Below, one piece after another: positions 29,011 to 38,662 of a DNA stretch of 64,000 bases. How positions within the stretch are numbered: the stretch's first letter is position 1; every line of letters starts with the position of its first letter. The notes below the pieces were generated by a model. The model was not told where the DNA came from, did no database searches, and saw nothing but the letters and a program-made list of their open reading frames with translations. The translations under genes were made by a program, and so were the position numbers. This DNA comes from an uncultured Bacteroidota bacterium (GTDB lineage Bacteria; Bacteroidota; Bacteroidia; Flavobacteriales; Flavobacteriaceae), in contig CACOFE010000003.1 in the NCBI GenBank assembly GCA_902626365.1, positions 33,145-97,144 of the forward strand, given 5' to 3'.

Positions 29011-29427
29011 TTAATTGTACTTAATTTCAATTTTAACTTTAGAAAATCCTCTAAACATTTCCATTACTCCGCAATATCTTGTTACAGATAAATCAACAGA
29101 TTTTTTTATTTTATCTTTGTCTAAATCTGTTCCGAAAAAATGATATTCAACTGTGACTTCATTATAATATCTTGGGTGCTCATCTGTCAATGACGCTGTT
29201 GTATTTATTTTAAAATCGTCTAATTCAACTCTCATTTTTTTAAGAATTGCAATAACATCCAGGCCTGAGCATACTGCCAGCGACCCTAACATAATTGCTT
29301 TAGGTGAAGCAATTTTTTCTTCTCCATCCGTACTAGTTCCCAGAATTGTTGAAACGCCATTTGGGTTAATGCATTCAAACTCTGTCGTTCCTTTTTTCCA
29401 ATTTGTAATAACTGTATTTGTATCCAT
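29011..29427 (-). CDS. OsmC family protein
   Basis: SPKAIMLGSLAVCSGLDVIAILKKM; SVTRYCGVMEMFRG. Confidence 0.9.
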   Translation of the reverse strand: MDTNTVITNWKKGTTEFECINPNGVSTILGTSTDGEEKIASPKAIMLGSLAVCSGLDVIAILKKMRVELDDFKINTTASLTDEHPRYYNEVTVEYHFFGTDLDKDKIKKSVDLSVTRYCGVMEMFRGFSKVKIEIKYN

Positions 29428-29432
29428 ATTTT

Positions 29433-30101
29433 TTAGTTTGGTGAAAGGACAATTACAAATTCTCCTTTCGGTTTCTTTTTTTCAAAGTGCTCAATTGCAT
29501 CTTTAATTTTTCCACGAAAAGTTTCCTCATGGATTTTTGTAAGCTCTCTAGAAACACTTACGCTACTCTCTTCATTATAGTAAGTTGATAAATCATTTAA
29601 TGTTTTTAGAATCCTATGAGGAGATTCATAAAATATAACTGTCCTGTTCTCTTCTGATATTTCCTTTAATCTTTTAGTTCTTCCTTTTTTTACCGGTAAA
29701 AAACCCTCAAATAAAAATCTGTCAGACGGCAAACCTGAATTAACCAGAGCTGGAATCAAGGCTGTTGCACCAGGCAGGCATTCAATCTCAATATTGTTCT
29801 TAATGGACTCACGAATCAATAAAAATCCTGGATCAGAAATCCCAGGTGTTCCTGCATCAGAAATTAACGCAATTTCAAAACCACTATTTAACTTATCAAT
29901 GATTGATATTAGCTTTTTGTGCTCATTGTGCATGTGATAAGACTCAACGCTGTTTTCAATATTGTAATGCTTTAATAATTTTAATGAGGTTCTGGTATCC
30001 TCAGCTAAAATTAAGTCAACTGATTTAAGAGTTTCAATTGCTCGAAATGTGATATCAGCTAAATTCCCTATTGGTGTTGGTACAATGAATAGCTTACTCA
30101 T
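29433..30101 (-). CDS. rsmI: 16S rRNA (cytidine(1402)-2'-O)-methyltransferase
   Basis: LFIVPTPIGNLADITFRAIETLKSVDLILAEDTRTS; LISDAGTPGISDPG; GATALIPALVNSGLP. Confidence 0.95.
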   Translation of the reverse strand: MSKLFIVPTPIGNLADITFRAIETLKSVDLILAEDTRTSLKLLKHYNIENSVESYHMHNEHKKLISIIDKLNSGFEIALISDAGTPGISDPGFLLIRESIKNNIEIECLPGATALIPALVNSGLPSDRFLFEGFLPVKKGRTKRLKEISEENRTVIFYESPHRILKTLNDLSTYYNEESSVSVSRELTKIHEETFRGKIKDAIEHFEKKKPKGEFVIVLSPN

Positions 30102-30214
30102 TAAAAATCTTTAAATTAAATTTAACTTAGGTTAATATCAGCTTGTTTTTTACTAAATTTATTTGATTCAATTTTAAAAATCAATTAAGCTATCAACTTT
30201 TTTAAATTTACAAA

Positions 30215-30829
30215 ATGTTTCTTGAAAATACTTTAAACTTTAATAAACAAACTGGATGGATTGAGGTTGTTTGTGGATCAATGTTTTCTGGAAAAACTGA
30301 GGAGTTGATAAGAAGAATTCGAAGGGCTCAGTATGCTAACCTTAATGTGATAATTTTTAAGCCCAAATTGGATACAAGGGATAAAAAAAACACTGTAGTG
30401 TCTCATGATGGCACAGTTATTCAATGTGAAACAATTAGGAAATCTGAAGAAATCTATAAAAGAGTAAAAGATTATAAAGTTGTAGGAATTGATGAAGCAC
30501 AATTTTTCGATGATGGTATTGTTGAGGTTTGTAATACGCTTGCTGATCGTGGAATAAGGCTTGTCGTTGCTGGACTTGATATGGACTATAAAGGAGTTCC
30601 TTTTAAAAATATGGCCAATCTTATGGCAACCGCTGAATATGTCACCAAAGTCCACGCTATATGTCCAAAAACCGGCGGGCTTGCTCAATATAGTTACAGA
30701 AAAACAAAGAGTAAAAAAAGAATTCTATTAGGAAAAGAAGATGAATACATGCCTTTAAGCCGAGCAGCATACGTTGAAAAATCTGTCAAGAAAGCAAAAA
30801 AGGTGTCAGGAAAAAAAAATAAAGATTGA
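30215..30829 (+). CDS. tdk: Thymidine kinase
   Basis: VVCGSMFSGKTEELIRRIRRAQYA; VGIDEAQFFD; VAGLDMDYKGVPF. Confidence 0.95.
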   Translation: MFLENTLNFNKQTGWIEVVCGSMFSGKTEELIRRIRRAQYANLNVIIFKPKLDTRDKKNTVVSHDGTVIQCETIRKSEEIYKRVKDYKVVGIDEAQFFDDGIVEVCNTLADRGIRLVVAGLDMDYKGVPFKNMANLMATAEYVTKVHAICPKTGGLAQYSYRKTKSKKRILLGKEDEYMPLSRAAYVEKSVKKAKKVSGKKNKD

Positions 30830-31914
30830 AAAAAACAATATTAGAAATTGACCTTAAAGCCCTTGGGCACAACTTCAATGTTATTTCTTCCAAATTAAGT
30901 TCTCAAACAAAGTTTATGGCTGTAGTTAAAGCCAATGGATATGGGTCTAACAGTGTAGAAATTGCAAAAAGATTAGAATTCTTGGGTGTCGATTATTTTG
31001 CGGTTGCATTTGTAAGCGAAGGGGTTGCTCTGAGGAAATCTGGAATTAAAACACCTATTTTGGTGTTACTTCCGCAGGTTGAATCCATTAAAGAAATTAT
31101 AAAATATAACTTAGAGCCAAGCCTCTATTCATTTTATTTTCTTGATAACTTTATTGATTATCTAAGTTCTAATGAAAGAAAAAATTATCCATGTCATTTT
31201 AAAATAAACACTGGGCTAAATAGAGTTGGATTTAATGAAAAAGAAACAGAAAAGGCTATAAGTAAAATCCAAAGTTGTGATTCTATTAGGTTAGTAAGCA
31301 TATATTCGCATTTAGCTGCAACTGATGATTCTCAGGAATCAAAGTTTACATTATCTCAAATAAATCTATTTAAAAAAATATCCTCAAATATAAAATCCGA
31401 GCTTTCATATAACCCTATTCTTCATATGTCAAATACTTCTGGAATTTATAATTATCGTGAGTGTGAATTTGATATGGTACGATCTGGAATCGGATTATAT
31501 GGTTATAATAATGAGCTTAACAAAGAGTTAAGGCCAGTTCATACGTTAAAATCTATTATTGCTCAAATAATTGAAGCTAAAAAAGGAGACTCAATTGGGT
31601 ATAACCGAGCCTTTATTTGTACAGAAAAAACAAAAGTTGGAATTATTCCTCTTGGGCATGCTGACGGAATTAATAGATATTTCTCAAATAACGGATATGT
31701 TATTGTAGGTGGTAAAAAAGCTAAAGTAATAGGGAATATATGCATGGATGTATTTATGGTAAAGCTAAATGATTTTGATGTGCATGAGGGAGATGAAGTA
31801 ATCATATTCGACGAAAACAATAATGCAGAAGATTATGCAAGAAGTGTTGGTACAATTTCCTATGAAATTCTGACAAATTTGTCAGAGAGAATCGAAAGAA
31901 AATATATCGGATAG
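30826..31914 (+). CDS. alr: Alanine racemase
   Basis: TTG start overlapping tdk stop; FMAVVKANGYG (PLP Lys); VRSGIGLYGY; GDSIGYNRAF; GNICMDVFMV. Confidence 0.95.
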   Translation: MKKTILEIDLKALGHNFNVISSKLSSQTKFMAVVKANGYGSNSVEIAKRLEFLGVDYFAVAFVSEGVALRKSGIKTPILVLLPQVESIKEIIKYNLEPSLYSFYFLDNFIDYLSSNERKNYPCHFKINTGLNRVGFNEKETEKAISKIQSCDSIRLVSIYSHLAATDDSQESKFTLSQINLFKKISSNIKSELSYNPILHMSNTSGIYNYRECEFDMVRSGIGLYGYNNELNKELRPVHTLKSIIAQIIEAKKGDSIGYNRAFICTEKTKVGIIPLGHADGINRYFSNNGYVIVGGKKAKVIGNICMDVFMVKLNDFDVHEGDEVIIFDENNNAEDYARSVGTISYEILTNLSERIERKYIG

Positions 31915-32005
31915 TATCATCAGGGACTTGTTTTAATTGATTTTTGTAGCTTTAGACTCGTTTGCAATGCAAAAAATGCGTGGTATTTTGAGACAAATTA
32001 TATTT

Positions 32006-33088
32006 ATGTTTGGCGGATTTAAACCCATTTTAAGAAAATTACTTTTATGTTTTATTCTTTTCAGCTACAGCTGTAGCGATGAGCCTTATGTTTTAGTAGA
32101 GTTTTCACCTGTAAATTATAACCTTGCTGAAATGCCTTATGATAATTTGTCTGAATACAATTTTTTTGAGGGAAATATGAAAGAACTAAGCCCTGTATAT
32201 GGAGTAATTCCTTATGAACTAATCAGCTCTTTATTTACTGATTACTCTGTTAAAAACCGTTTTCTTTGGATGCCTGATGGCAAAACTGCTAACTACATTT
32301 CAAGCTCAAGCGTATTTGACTTTCCAGTGGGTACCATTTTAATAAAAAACTTTTCTTATGATAATATTTTACCTGACTTAGTTAGTAAAAATATTGAAAC
32401 GAGACTTATGATAAAAAAAGACAGTGGTTGGATATTTGCTGACTATATATGGAATGAAGATCAAACCGAGGCAGAGTTCAGTTTGGATGGAAGTGTGGTT
32501 GATATCACCTGGCTTCAAAACGGAGTTGAAAAAACCGCTAATTATAGGATTCCAAGTGCAAGCGAATGCTTAACTTGTCATAAAATGTCTGATGTGGCTA
32601 TCCCTAATGGTGTAAAACCAAGAAATATAAATAAAACCCTTGAGTATAGTTCACATTCAATGAATCAGCTTGACAAATGGATGGAAATGGGTTATTTGAA
32701 TACCTATCCCGAGGATTTGGAATCTGTTGTAAATTGGAAAGATTTATCGGAACCGCTGGAAAATAGGGTAAGATCTTACATCGATATAAATTGTGCCCAT
32801 TGTCACTCTGATAATACTCACTGTGAATATAGGCCAATAAGGCTTAGTTATGAAGCAACACAAGATCTGGCAAATATGGGGGTTTGTTTAACTCCTGACA
32901 CCAATCTAGGAAATGGGACTGATATGGTAATTAACCCTGGTAATATTAATAGGTCTGTTCTACACTTTAGAATGACCAGTAACGAAGAACAATATAGAAT
33001 GCCATTAATTGGAAGAAGTATCGTGCATGATGAAGCAATTGCTATGATCGAAGAATGGATTACTTCTTTAGATGATGACTGTAACTAA
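32006..33088 (+). CDS. Lipoprotein with two CxxCH (c-type heme) motifs
   Basis: Lipoprotein signal MFGGFKPILRKLLLCFILFSYSCSDEP (start trimmed from 31937); ECLTCHKM and NCAHCHSD. Confidence 0.75.
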   Translation: MFGGFKPILRKLLLCFILFSYSCSDEPYVLVEFSPVNYNLAEMPYDNLSEYNFFEGNMKELSPVYGVIPYELISSLFTDYSVKNRFLWMPDGKTANYISSSSVFDFPVGTILIKNFSYDNILPDLVSKNIETRLMIKKDSGWIFADYIWNEDQTEAEFSLDGSVVDITWLQNGVEKTANYRIPSASECLTCHKMSDVAIPNGVKPRNINKTLEYSSHSMNQLDKWMEMGYLNTYPEDLESVVNWKDLSEPLENRVRSYIDINCAHCHSDNTHCEYRPIRLSYEATQDLANMGVCLTPDTNLGNGTDMVINPGNINRSVLHFRMTSNEEQYRMPLIGRSIVHDEAIAMIEEWITSLDDDCN

Positions 33089-33097
33089 AACAACAAT

Positions 33098-35209
33098 ATG
33101 AAAAAAACAATACTATTTATAATGCTTTTAATGATATACTCAGCTGAGATGTTATCTCAATCAGGTAATTCATGTGAAGATTCAATTCTAATAACTGCTG
33201 GAACTTATAATGTTGACGGAATAAATGGAGAGACCTTTGGCTCAAACTGTACTGAATATGATGCGTCTAATGGAGAGCTCGAATGGTACTCGTATACAGC
33301 TGCACAAGATTTTTTAGTTACAATTTCAACTGATTATGCGATTAATGATAATTTGGATACGCGATTTCACGTTTATGAAGGTACCTGCCAAGACCTTCAG
33401 TGTGTAGGAGGAGATGATGATAGTGGTGATGGGTATCTTTCTCATGGTTCTTTTTATGCATACACTGGAAACACCTATTATATTGCTTGGGACGATAGAT
33501 GGGGTACTGAAACATTTGAATTCACCCTTGAAGAAAGCGATCCGCCGCCTCCACCTCCTTTTGAGTTTACATCAATAAATGTAAATTCTACAGGATCAGA
33601 AAGAGGTTTAGTTGATATGAATGGCGATGGTCTTGATGATTTAGTTTCTATTCAAGCTAGTAATATTAATTTATTAGTACAGACTGAGGGAGGATTTGAG
33701 GAAATAAACATTTCAACTGATCAGGCTGATTACACCCCATCTTGGAGTATGGCTGCAGCAGATTTTGATAGAAATGGATATACAGACCTATTATATGGTG
33801 GTGGTAGTGGAGTTACGTTTATGCGAGCTAATAACGACGGAAGTGGATTTACTGAAATTTCTGGGAACGAATATGTGTTTTCTCAAAGATCTAATTTTGT
33901 TGATATAAATAATGACGGGCATCTAGATGCTTTTGTCTGTCACGATGTTCAACCAACTGTTTACTACATTAATGATGGTGAAGGAAATTTACAATTCTTC
34001 CAAGGACCAAACGAAGATGGTGTAGTCTCTGGAATAGGAGGTGTAGCATATGAACTGTCTCCATACCCTGGCGAGCAAGAGGGTGGAAACTATGGGTCTG
34101 TTTGGATTGATTTCGATAATGATAGAGATATTGATTTGTTTATTGCTAAATGTAGAGGTGGAAATATTCAGTGGAAGTATAATGAGCTTTGGAGAAATAA
34201 CGGCGATGGAACATTTTCTAATATTGCTGATGCCACTGGTTATTATAGTGGGTTCTATCCTCAAGGGGGTCATGACAACAGCTCAAATTTAGGAGACCCA
34301 GTACAGACGTGGTCTTCTGCTTGGGGCGACTTTGACAACGATGGTTATATGGATGTTTATGTTGGTGCAAGTGCAAGTGGAGATGGTAGCCATAAACTAA
34401 TGCAAAATAATGGTGACGGAACATTTATTGACAGAACAGATGGGTCAGGTGTTGAAGATGCGCCATATGGAATTGAAAATGATTCAGGTGATTTTAATAA
34501 CGATGGTTATATAGATATTCTTTCAAATGGAAGTATTCTTTTAAATAATGGAGATTTTACTTTTACTCGATATGATGCAGGCGTCCCAGGGCCAGGCGCA
34601 ATTGGAGATGCAAATAATGATGGATTCTTAGATGTTTTCAATGGAAATAACTTATATCAAAATAATGACAATGGCAATAATTGGCTAAAGATTATTACAA
34701 TTGGTACAACCTCAAATATCAATGGGATTGGGGCTAGAATTGAAATTACCTCACCTCAAATTGGAACACAAATCAGAGATGTTACAAGCGGTACAGGATT
34801 TCGATATATGGGTAGTCTTAACACCTATTTTGGTTTAGGAGAAGACACCAATATAACGACTCTTACAGTTTATTGGCCATCTGGAACAGTTGATACACTC
34901 AATAATGTCAGCGTAAATCAACCTTTAGAAATTATAGAGGGTCAAACACTGAGCACAGAGATATATAGCTTAGACCAAATAACTGTTTTCCCAAATCCAG
35001 CTGATAATTATATTACCATCAAATCTGATTATAACTTAGAAGATGCGATAATTAGCTTATTTGATTTAAACGGAAGAAGGGTGCTTAATTATAAAAACAG
35101 CAGTAATAATAATATTGTTGACATCTCTAGTTTAAGTGATGGGGAGTATGTTTTAAGAGTAATTTTATCTGAAGGTGGAATTTATTCTACTAAGGTCTTA
35201 AAAAGATAA
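33098..35209 (+). CDS. FG-GAP/VCBS-repeat protein with ASPIC/UnbV domain and T9SS sorting domain
   Basis: Repeated DxNxDGxxD motifs (DMNGDGLDDLVS, DINNDGHLDAF, DFDNDGYMDVY, DFNNDGYIDIL); GTGFRYMGSLNTYFGLGEDTNITTLTVYWPSG; VFPNPADNYITIKS. Confidence 0.88.
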   Translation: MKKTILFIMLLMIYSAEMLSQSGNSCEDSILITAGTYNVDGINGETFGSNCTEYDASNGELEWYSYTAAQDFLVTISTDYAINDNLDTRFHVYEGTCQDLQCVGGDDDSGDGYLSHGSFYAYTGNTYYIAWDDRWGTETFEFTLEESDPPPPPPFEFTSINVNSTGSERGLVDMNGDGLDDLVSIQASNINLLVQTEGGFEEINISTDQADYTPSWSMAAADFDRNGYTDLLYGGGSGVTFMRANNDGSGFTEISGNEYVFSQRSNFVDINNDGHLDAFVCHDVQPTVYYINDGEGNLQFFQGPNEDGVVSGIGGVAYELSPYPGEQEGGNYGSVWIDFDNDRDIDLFIAKCRGGNIQWKYNELWRNNGDGTFSNIADATGYYSGFYPQGGHDNSSNLGDPVQTWSSAWGDFDNDGYMDVYVGASASGDGSHKLMQNNGDGTFIDRTDGSGVEDAPYGIENDSGDFNNDGYIDILSNGSILLNNGDFTFTRYDAGVPGPGAIGDANNDGFLDVFNGNNLYQNNDNGNNWLKIITIGTTSNINGIGARIEITSPQIGTQIRDVTSGTGFRYMGSLNTYFGLGEDTNITTLTVYWPSGTVDTLNNVSVNQPLEIIEGQTLSTEIYSLDQITVFPNPADNYITIKSDYNLEDAIISLFDLNGRRVLNYKNSSNNNIVDISSLSDGEYVLRVILSEGGIYSTKVLKR

Positions 35210-35211
35210 GA

Positions 35212-36321
35212 TTATTTTTTTGACACTTTGTATATAACATTTCTTTCTTTTAAGTAACTGTTTATATAATCGAAATGGTCGCCCAGAAACTCTGGAGGTG
35301 ATATTCCTGTTTGACTAAACTTGTTTTCTAAAATAAGATTTACAACTGAAGTACAAGTAAACCCTGTTGTTCTAGCCATAGATATTGTATTATTCTGATA
35401 TCTGTCAAGTAGGGTGTATGTATATTGTCTGTCTTTACCCCCCTCTTTTCCAGAAATTTTTATTCTCATCACTGTGAAATCTTCATCGCCTTCTTTCATC
35501 TGCCATTTTGGAAATAGTAATTTTGCTGTTAAATCTATTGGCCTTATCGAATTCCCTTTTATTTGAACTGGGTCATATGAAAAATATCCACATTCACGAA
35601 GCACTTTTAAATATTCAACACAGCCTGGATATCTTAATGTTTTTTCAATCATATTTGGAACATGACTCATTGTTTGAATTAATGTTCTTAGGCCGTCTGA
35701 ATTCCAGCTTTCAAGTGTTCCAATTTCATCAAAATCAACCAGCTCAGTATCTGAAAGGGCCTCTTTAATTACTAGGGATTTATTTTGAACGTATCTGGCA
35801 GGTCTTATATATTCTTCAATAACATCAATTGGAGAAAAAACTGCCTGGTACTCAAATGGCCATTCTCTTTTTTTTGGTAATCCCCCAACCAAACATTCAT
35901 AATCTGTTATTTCCATTGACTTATCATGATGAGAAAAAATGATATTTCCCATTCCCGGTGCAACCCCACAATCCATTACAGCGACAACGTTATTTTCTTT
36001 TGCTAATTTGTCAAGTGTAAATGGATCTTCTGGGTAAAATGAAATATCTACGATATTTTTTTTTGCCATTATAACCCTTTTCATTGTCTCGTGACCCATA
36101 AATCCTGGTAGTGCACCAACCACCAAATCAAAATCTTTTATGATATAATTTAAAATTTTTGCATCAGAAACATCTTTACAAATTTTATCAACCTTCTTTG
36201 ATCTTATCTTATCTAAATTATCTTGGGAAATATCAACAGATGTGACGTTATGATTTTGTGAAAGATCCTCCGCCATTACTCTGCCCACAAGGCCACAACC
36301 TAAAACAACAATATTCTTCAT
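35212..36321 (-). CDS. Saccharopine dehydrogenase family protein
   Basis: NIVVLGCGLVGRVMAEDLS; VVGALPGFMGHETMKRVIMAKKNIVDISFYPEDP; MDCGVAPGMGNI. Confidence 0.88.
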   Translation of the reverse strand: MKNIVVLGCGLVGRVMAEDLSQNHNVTSVDISQDNLDKIRSKKVDKICKDVSDAKILNYIIKDFDLVVGALPGFMGHETMKRVIMAKKNIVDISFYPEDPFTLDKLAKENNVVAVMDCGVAPGMGNIIFSHHDKSMEITDYECLVGGLPKKREWPFEYQAVFSPIDVIEEYIRPARYVQNKSLVIKEALSDTELVDFDEIGTLESWNSDGLRTLIQTMSHVPNMIEKTLRYPGCVEYLKVLRECGYFSYDPVQIKGNSIRPIDLTAKLLFPKWQMKEGDEDFTVMRIKISGKEGGKDRQYTYTLLDRYQNNTISMARTTGFTCTSVVNLILENKFSQTGISPPEFLGDHFDYINSYLKERNVIYKVSKK

Positions 36322-36322
36322 A

Positions 36323-37663
36323 TTAATCTTCCATTGAAAAATCTTCCATAAACTTGGTGGTGTATTTTCCTTCTACATACGCCTTACTGTCCATTAACTT
36401 TCTGTGAAATGGAATAGTGGTTTTTATTCCTTCTATTACAAACTCATCTAATGCTCGTTTCATTTTATCAATTGCTTCTTCCCTTGTTTGAGCTGTTGTA
36501 ATTAATTTTGCAATCATTGAATCATAGTTTGGCGGGATGGTATAGCCTGAATATACATGTGTGTCAATCCTAATTCCATGTCCTCCCGGTAAATGTAAAT
36601 TAGTAATTTTTCCAGGTGAAGGTCTAAAATCGTGGTATGGATCTTCCGCATTTATTCTACATTCTATCGAGTGAAGCTGAGGCATATAATTTTTTCCTGA
36701 GATTTTGGTTCCTGCAGCAACCATAATTTGTTCCCTAATTAAATCATAGTCTATAACTTGTTCTGTAATAGGGTGTTCAACTTGAATCCTAGTGTTCATT
36801 TCCATAAAATAGAAATTCCTGTTTTTGTCCACTAAGAATTCTACTGTGCCAACACCTTCATATTTTATATATTCTGCTGCTTTAACTGCTGCTGCACCCA
36901 TTTTTTCCCTTAACTTATCTGTCATAAAAGGAGATGGAACTTCTTCTGTTAATTTTTGATGGCGTCTTTGAATTGAACAATCTCTTTCGGACAAATGACA
37001 TGCTCTTCCTTTTGAATCTCCAACAATTTGGATCTCAATATGACGCGGCTCCTCAATAAGCTTCTCCATATACATATCGTCATTTGCAAAAGCAGCTTTA
37101 GATTCAACCCTTGCGGAATTCCAAGCATCCTCTAATTGGTCAGCCTTCCAAACAGCCCTCATACCTTTACCGCCTCCACCTGCGCTAGCCTTTAACATTA
37201 CAGGATATCCTACTTCTTTAGCTAGTTTTTTACAGTGGTCAAAAGATTCAATGATTCCTTCACTACCAGGAACACAAGGCACACCAGCCTCAATCATAGT
37301 GGCTTTGGCAGTGGCTTTATCACCCATTTTATTAATCATTTCAGGTGATGCGCCAATAAACTTAATGTTGTGTTCTTCACATATTTTGGAGAACTTAGCA
37401 TTTTCTGAAAGAAAACCATAGCCTGGGTGAATAGCATCGGCATTTGTTATTTCTGCTGCAGCAATAATATTAGAAATTTTCAAATATGAGTCAGAACTTG
37501 GTGCTGGCCCTATACAAACAGCCTCATCTGAAAACTTTACGTGAATACTTTCTGCATCAGCTGTTGAATAAACAGCAACGGTTTTAATGCCCATTTCTTT
37601 ACACGTTCGGATTACACGTAGAGCAATTTCACCTCTGTTGGCAATTAATATCTTTTTAAACAT
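36323..37663 (-). CDS. accC: Acetyl-CoA carboxylase biotin carboxylase subunit
   Basis: [68 protein letters not shown]. Confidence 0.96.
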   Translation of the reverse strand: MFKKILIANRGEIALRVIRTCKEMGIKTVAVYSTADAESIHVKFSDEAVCIGPAPSSDSYLKISNIIAAAEITNADAIHPGYGFLSENAKFSKICEEHNIKFIGASPEMINKMGDKATAKATMIEAGVPCVPGSEGIIESFDHCKKLAKEVGYPVMLKASAGGGGKGMRAVWKADQLEDAWNSARVESKAAFANDDMYMEKLIEEPRHIEIQIVGDSKGRACHLSERDCSIQRRHQKLTEEVPSPFMTDKLREKMGAAAVKAAEYIKYEGVGTVEFLVDKNRNFYFMEMNTRIQVEHPITEQVIDYDLIREQIMVAAGTKISGKNYMPQLHSIECRINAEDPYHDFRPSPGKITNLHLPGGHGIRIDTHVYSGYTIPPNYDSMIAKLITTAQTREEAIDKMKRALDEFVIEGIKTTIPFHRKLMDSKAYVEGKYTTKFMEDFSMED

Positions 37664-37677
37664 AATAGCTTATTTGT

Positions 37678-38151
37678 TTAGGATGGATCAACTAAAAATA
37701 GGGGTTGATCAAATTCAACTGGACTCGTGTCATCAACTAAAATCTTTACAATTTTTCCAGAAACTTCGGATTCTATATCATTAAATAGTTTCATCGCTTC
37801 AATAACACACAAGACAGTTCCTTCGGAGATAGTATCACCAACTTCTACAAATGATGGTTTATCAGGTGAAGGTTTCCTGTAGAAAGTACCAATTATAGGT
37901 GATTTAATTGTAATGTAGTTGCTGTTTTCATCTGTTGATTTTACCTCTGGTGTATCTATTGAAGGGGATACTGATGGTGAGGGTGCAGATTGGATTTGTT
38001 GAGGAATAACAACTGGTTCTTGTACAACAACTTTAGGTGAATCATTAGATGTTTTAACAGTAATTTTAACGTTTTCCATCTCAAGACTAACTTCACTTGC
38101 ACCAGACTTGGCAACAAACTTTATCAAATTTTGAATTTCTTTTAGTTTCAT
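37678..38151 (-). CDS. accB: Acetyl-CoA carboxylase biotin carboxyl carrier protein
   Basis: ITIKSPIIGTFYRKPSPDKPSFVEVGD; VIEAMKLFNDIE biotinylation motif. Confidence 0.95.
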   Translation of the reverse strand: MKLKEIQNLIKFVAKSGASEVSLEMENVKITVKTSNDSPKVVVQEPVVIPQQIQSAPSPSVSPSIDTPEVKSTDENSNYITIKSPIIGTFYRKPSPDKPSFVEVGDTISEGTVLCVIEAMKLFNDIESEVSGKIVKILVDDTSPVEFDQPLFLVDPS

Positions 38152-38416
38152 AAATATCGATTAATTAAGTCAAAATTGAGCACTTTTTAGACAAAAAACA
38201 ACAAAAAATGATAAAAATTAAGCAATATTGATAAAAAAAGGAGTTAAAATAATGATTTATCACAGGTTAATAAATTATTAATATGATAAACGCGTATATT
38301 AATGGAATTTTTACTATATATAAGCGCTATTTAAGCCATAAATTGAATTATTTTAGAATTTTATGTTAATATTTAGCAATTATTTTACAAAAATTAACTA
38401 TTTAAAATTTACTTAT

Positions 38417-38430
38417 TAATTGCGAATAAT
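38417..38430 (+). repeat. Short direct repeat TAATTGCGAAT[A/T]AT, copy 1, in AT-rich intergenic region
   Basis: TAATTGCGAATAAT; 13/14 identical to 38561-38574. Confidence 0.4.
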
Positions 38431-38560
38431 GTAATAATATTTTTAGCATTAAAAACAACTACTTTTACTCAAAACCATATAAATTTAACCGATTAATGTT
38501 AATAATTATATAAATATGACCTATTATTTAATTCATTAGCTCATTATTTATTATTTATAA

Positions 38561-38574
38561 TAATTGCGAATTAT
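38561..38574 (+). repeat. Short direct repeat TAATTGCGAAT[A/T]AT, copy 2
   Basis: TAATTGCGAATTAT; imperfect palindrome centred on GCG. Confidence 0.4.
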
Positions 38575-38662
38575 ATAAAATTTTAACACTTTTAATAACA
38601 CATTCATTGTATTTTGAAAAACAACTTCAAACTTTAGTATCTTAACTAAAAAATAATTTAGG

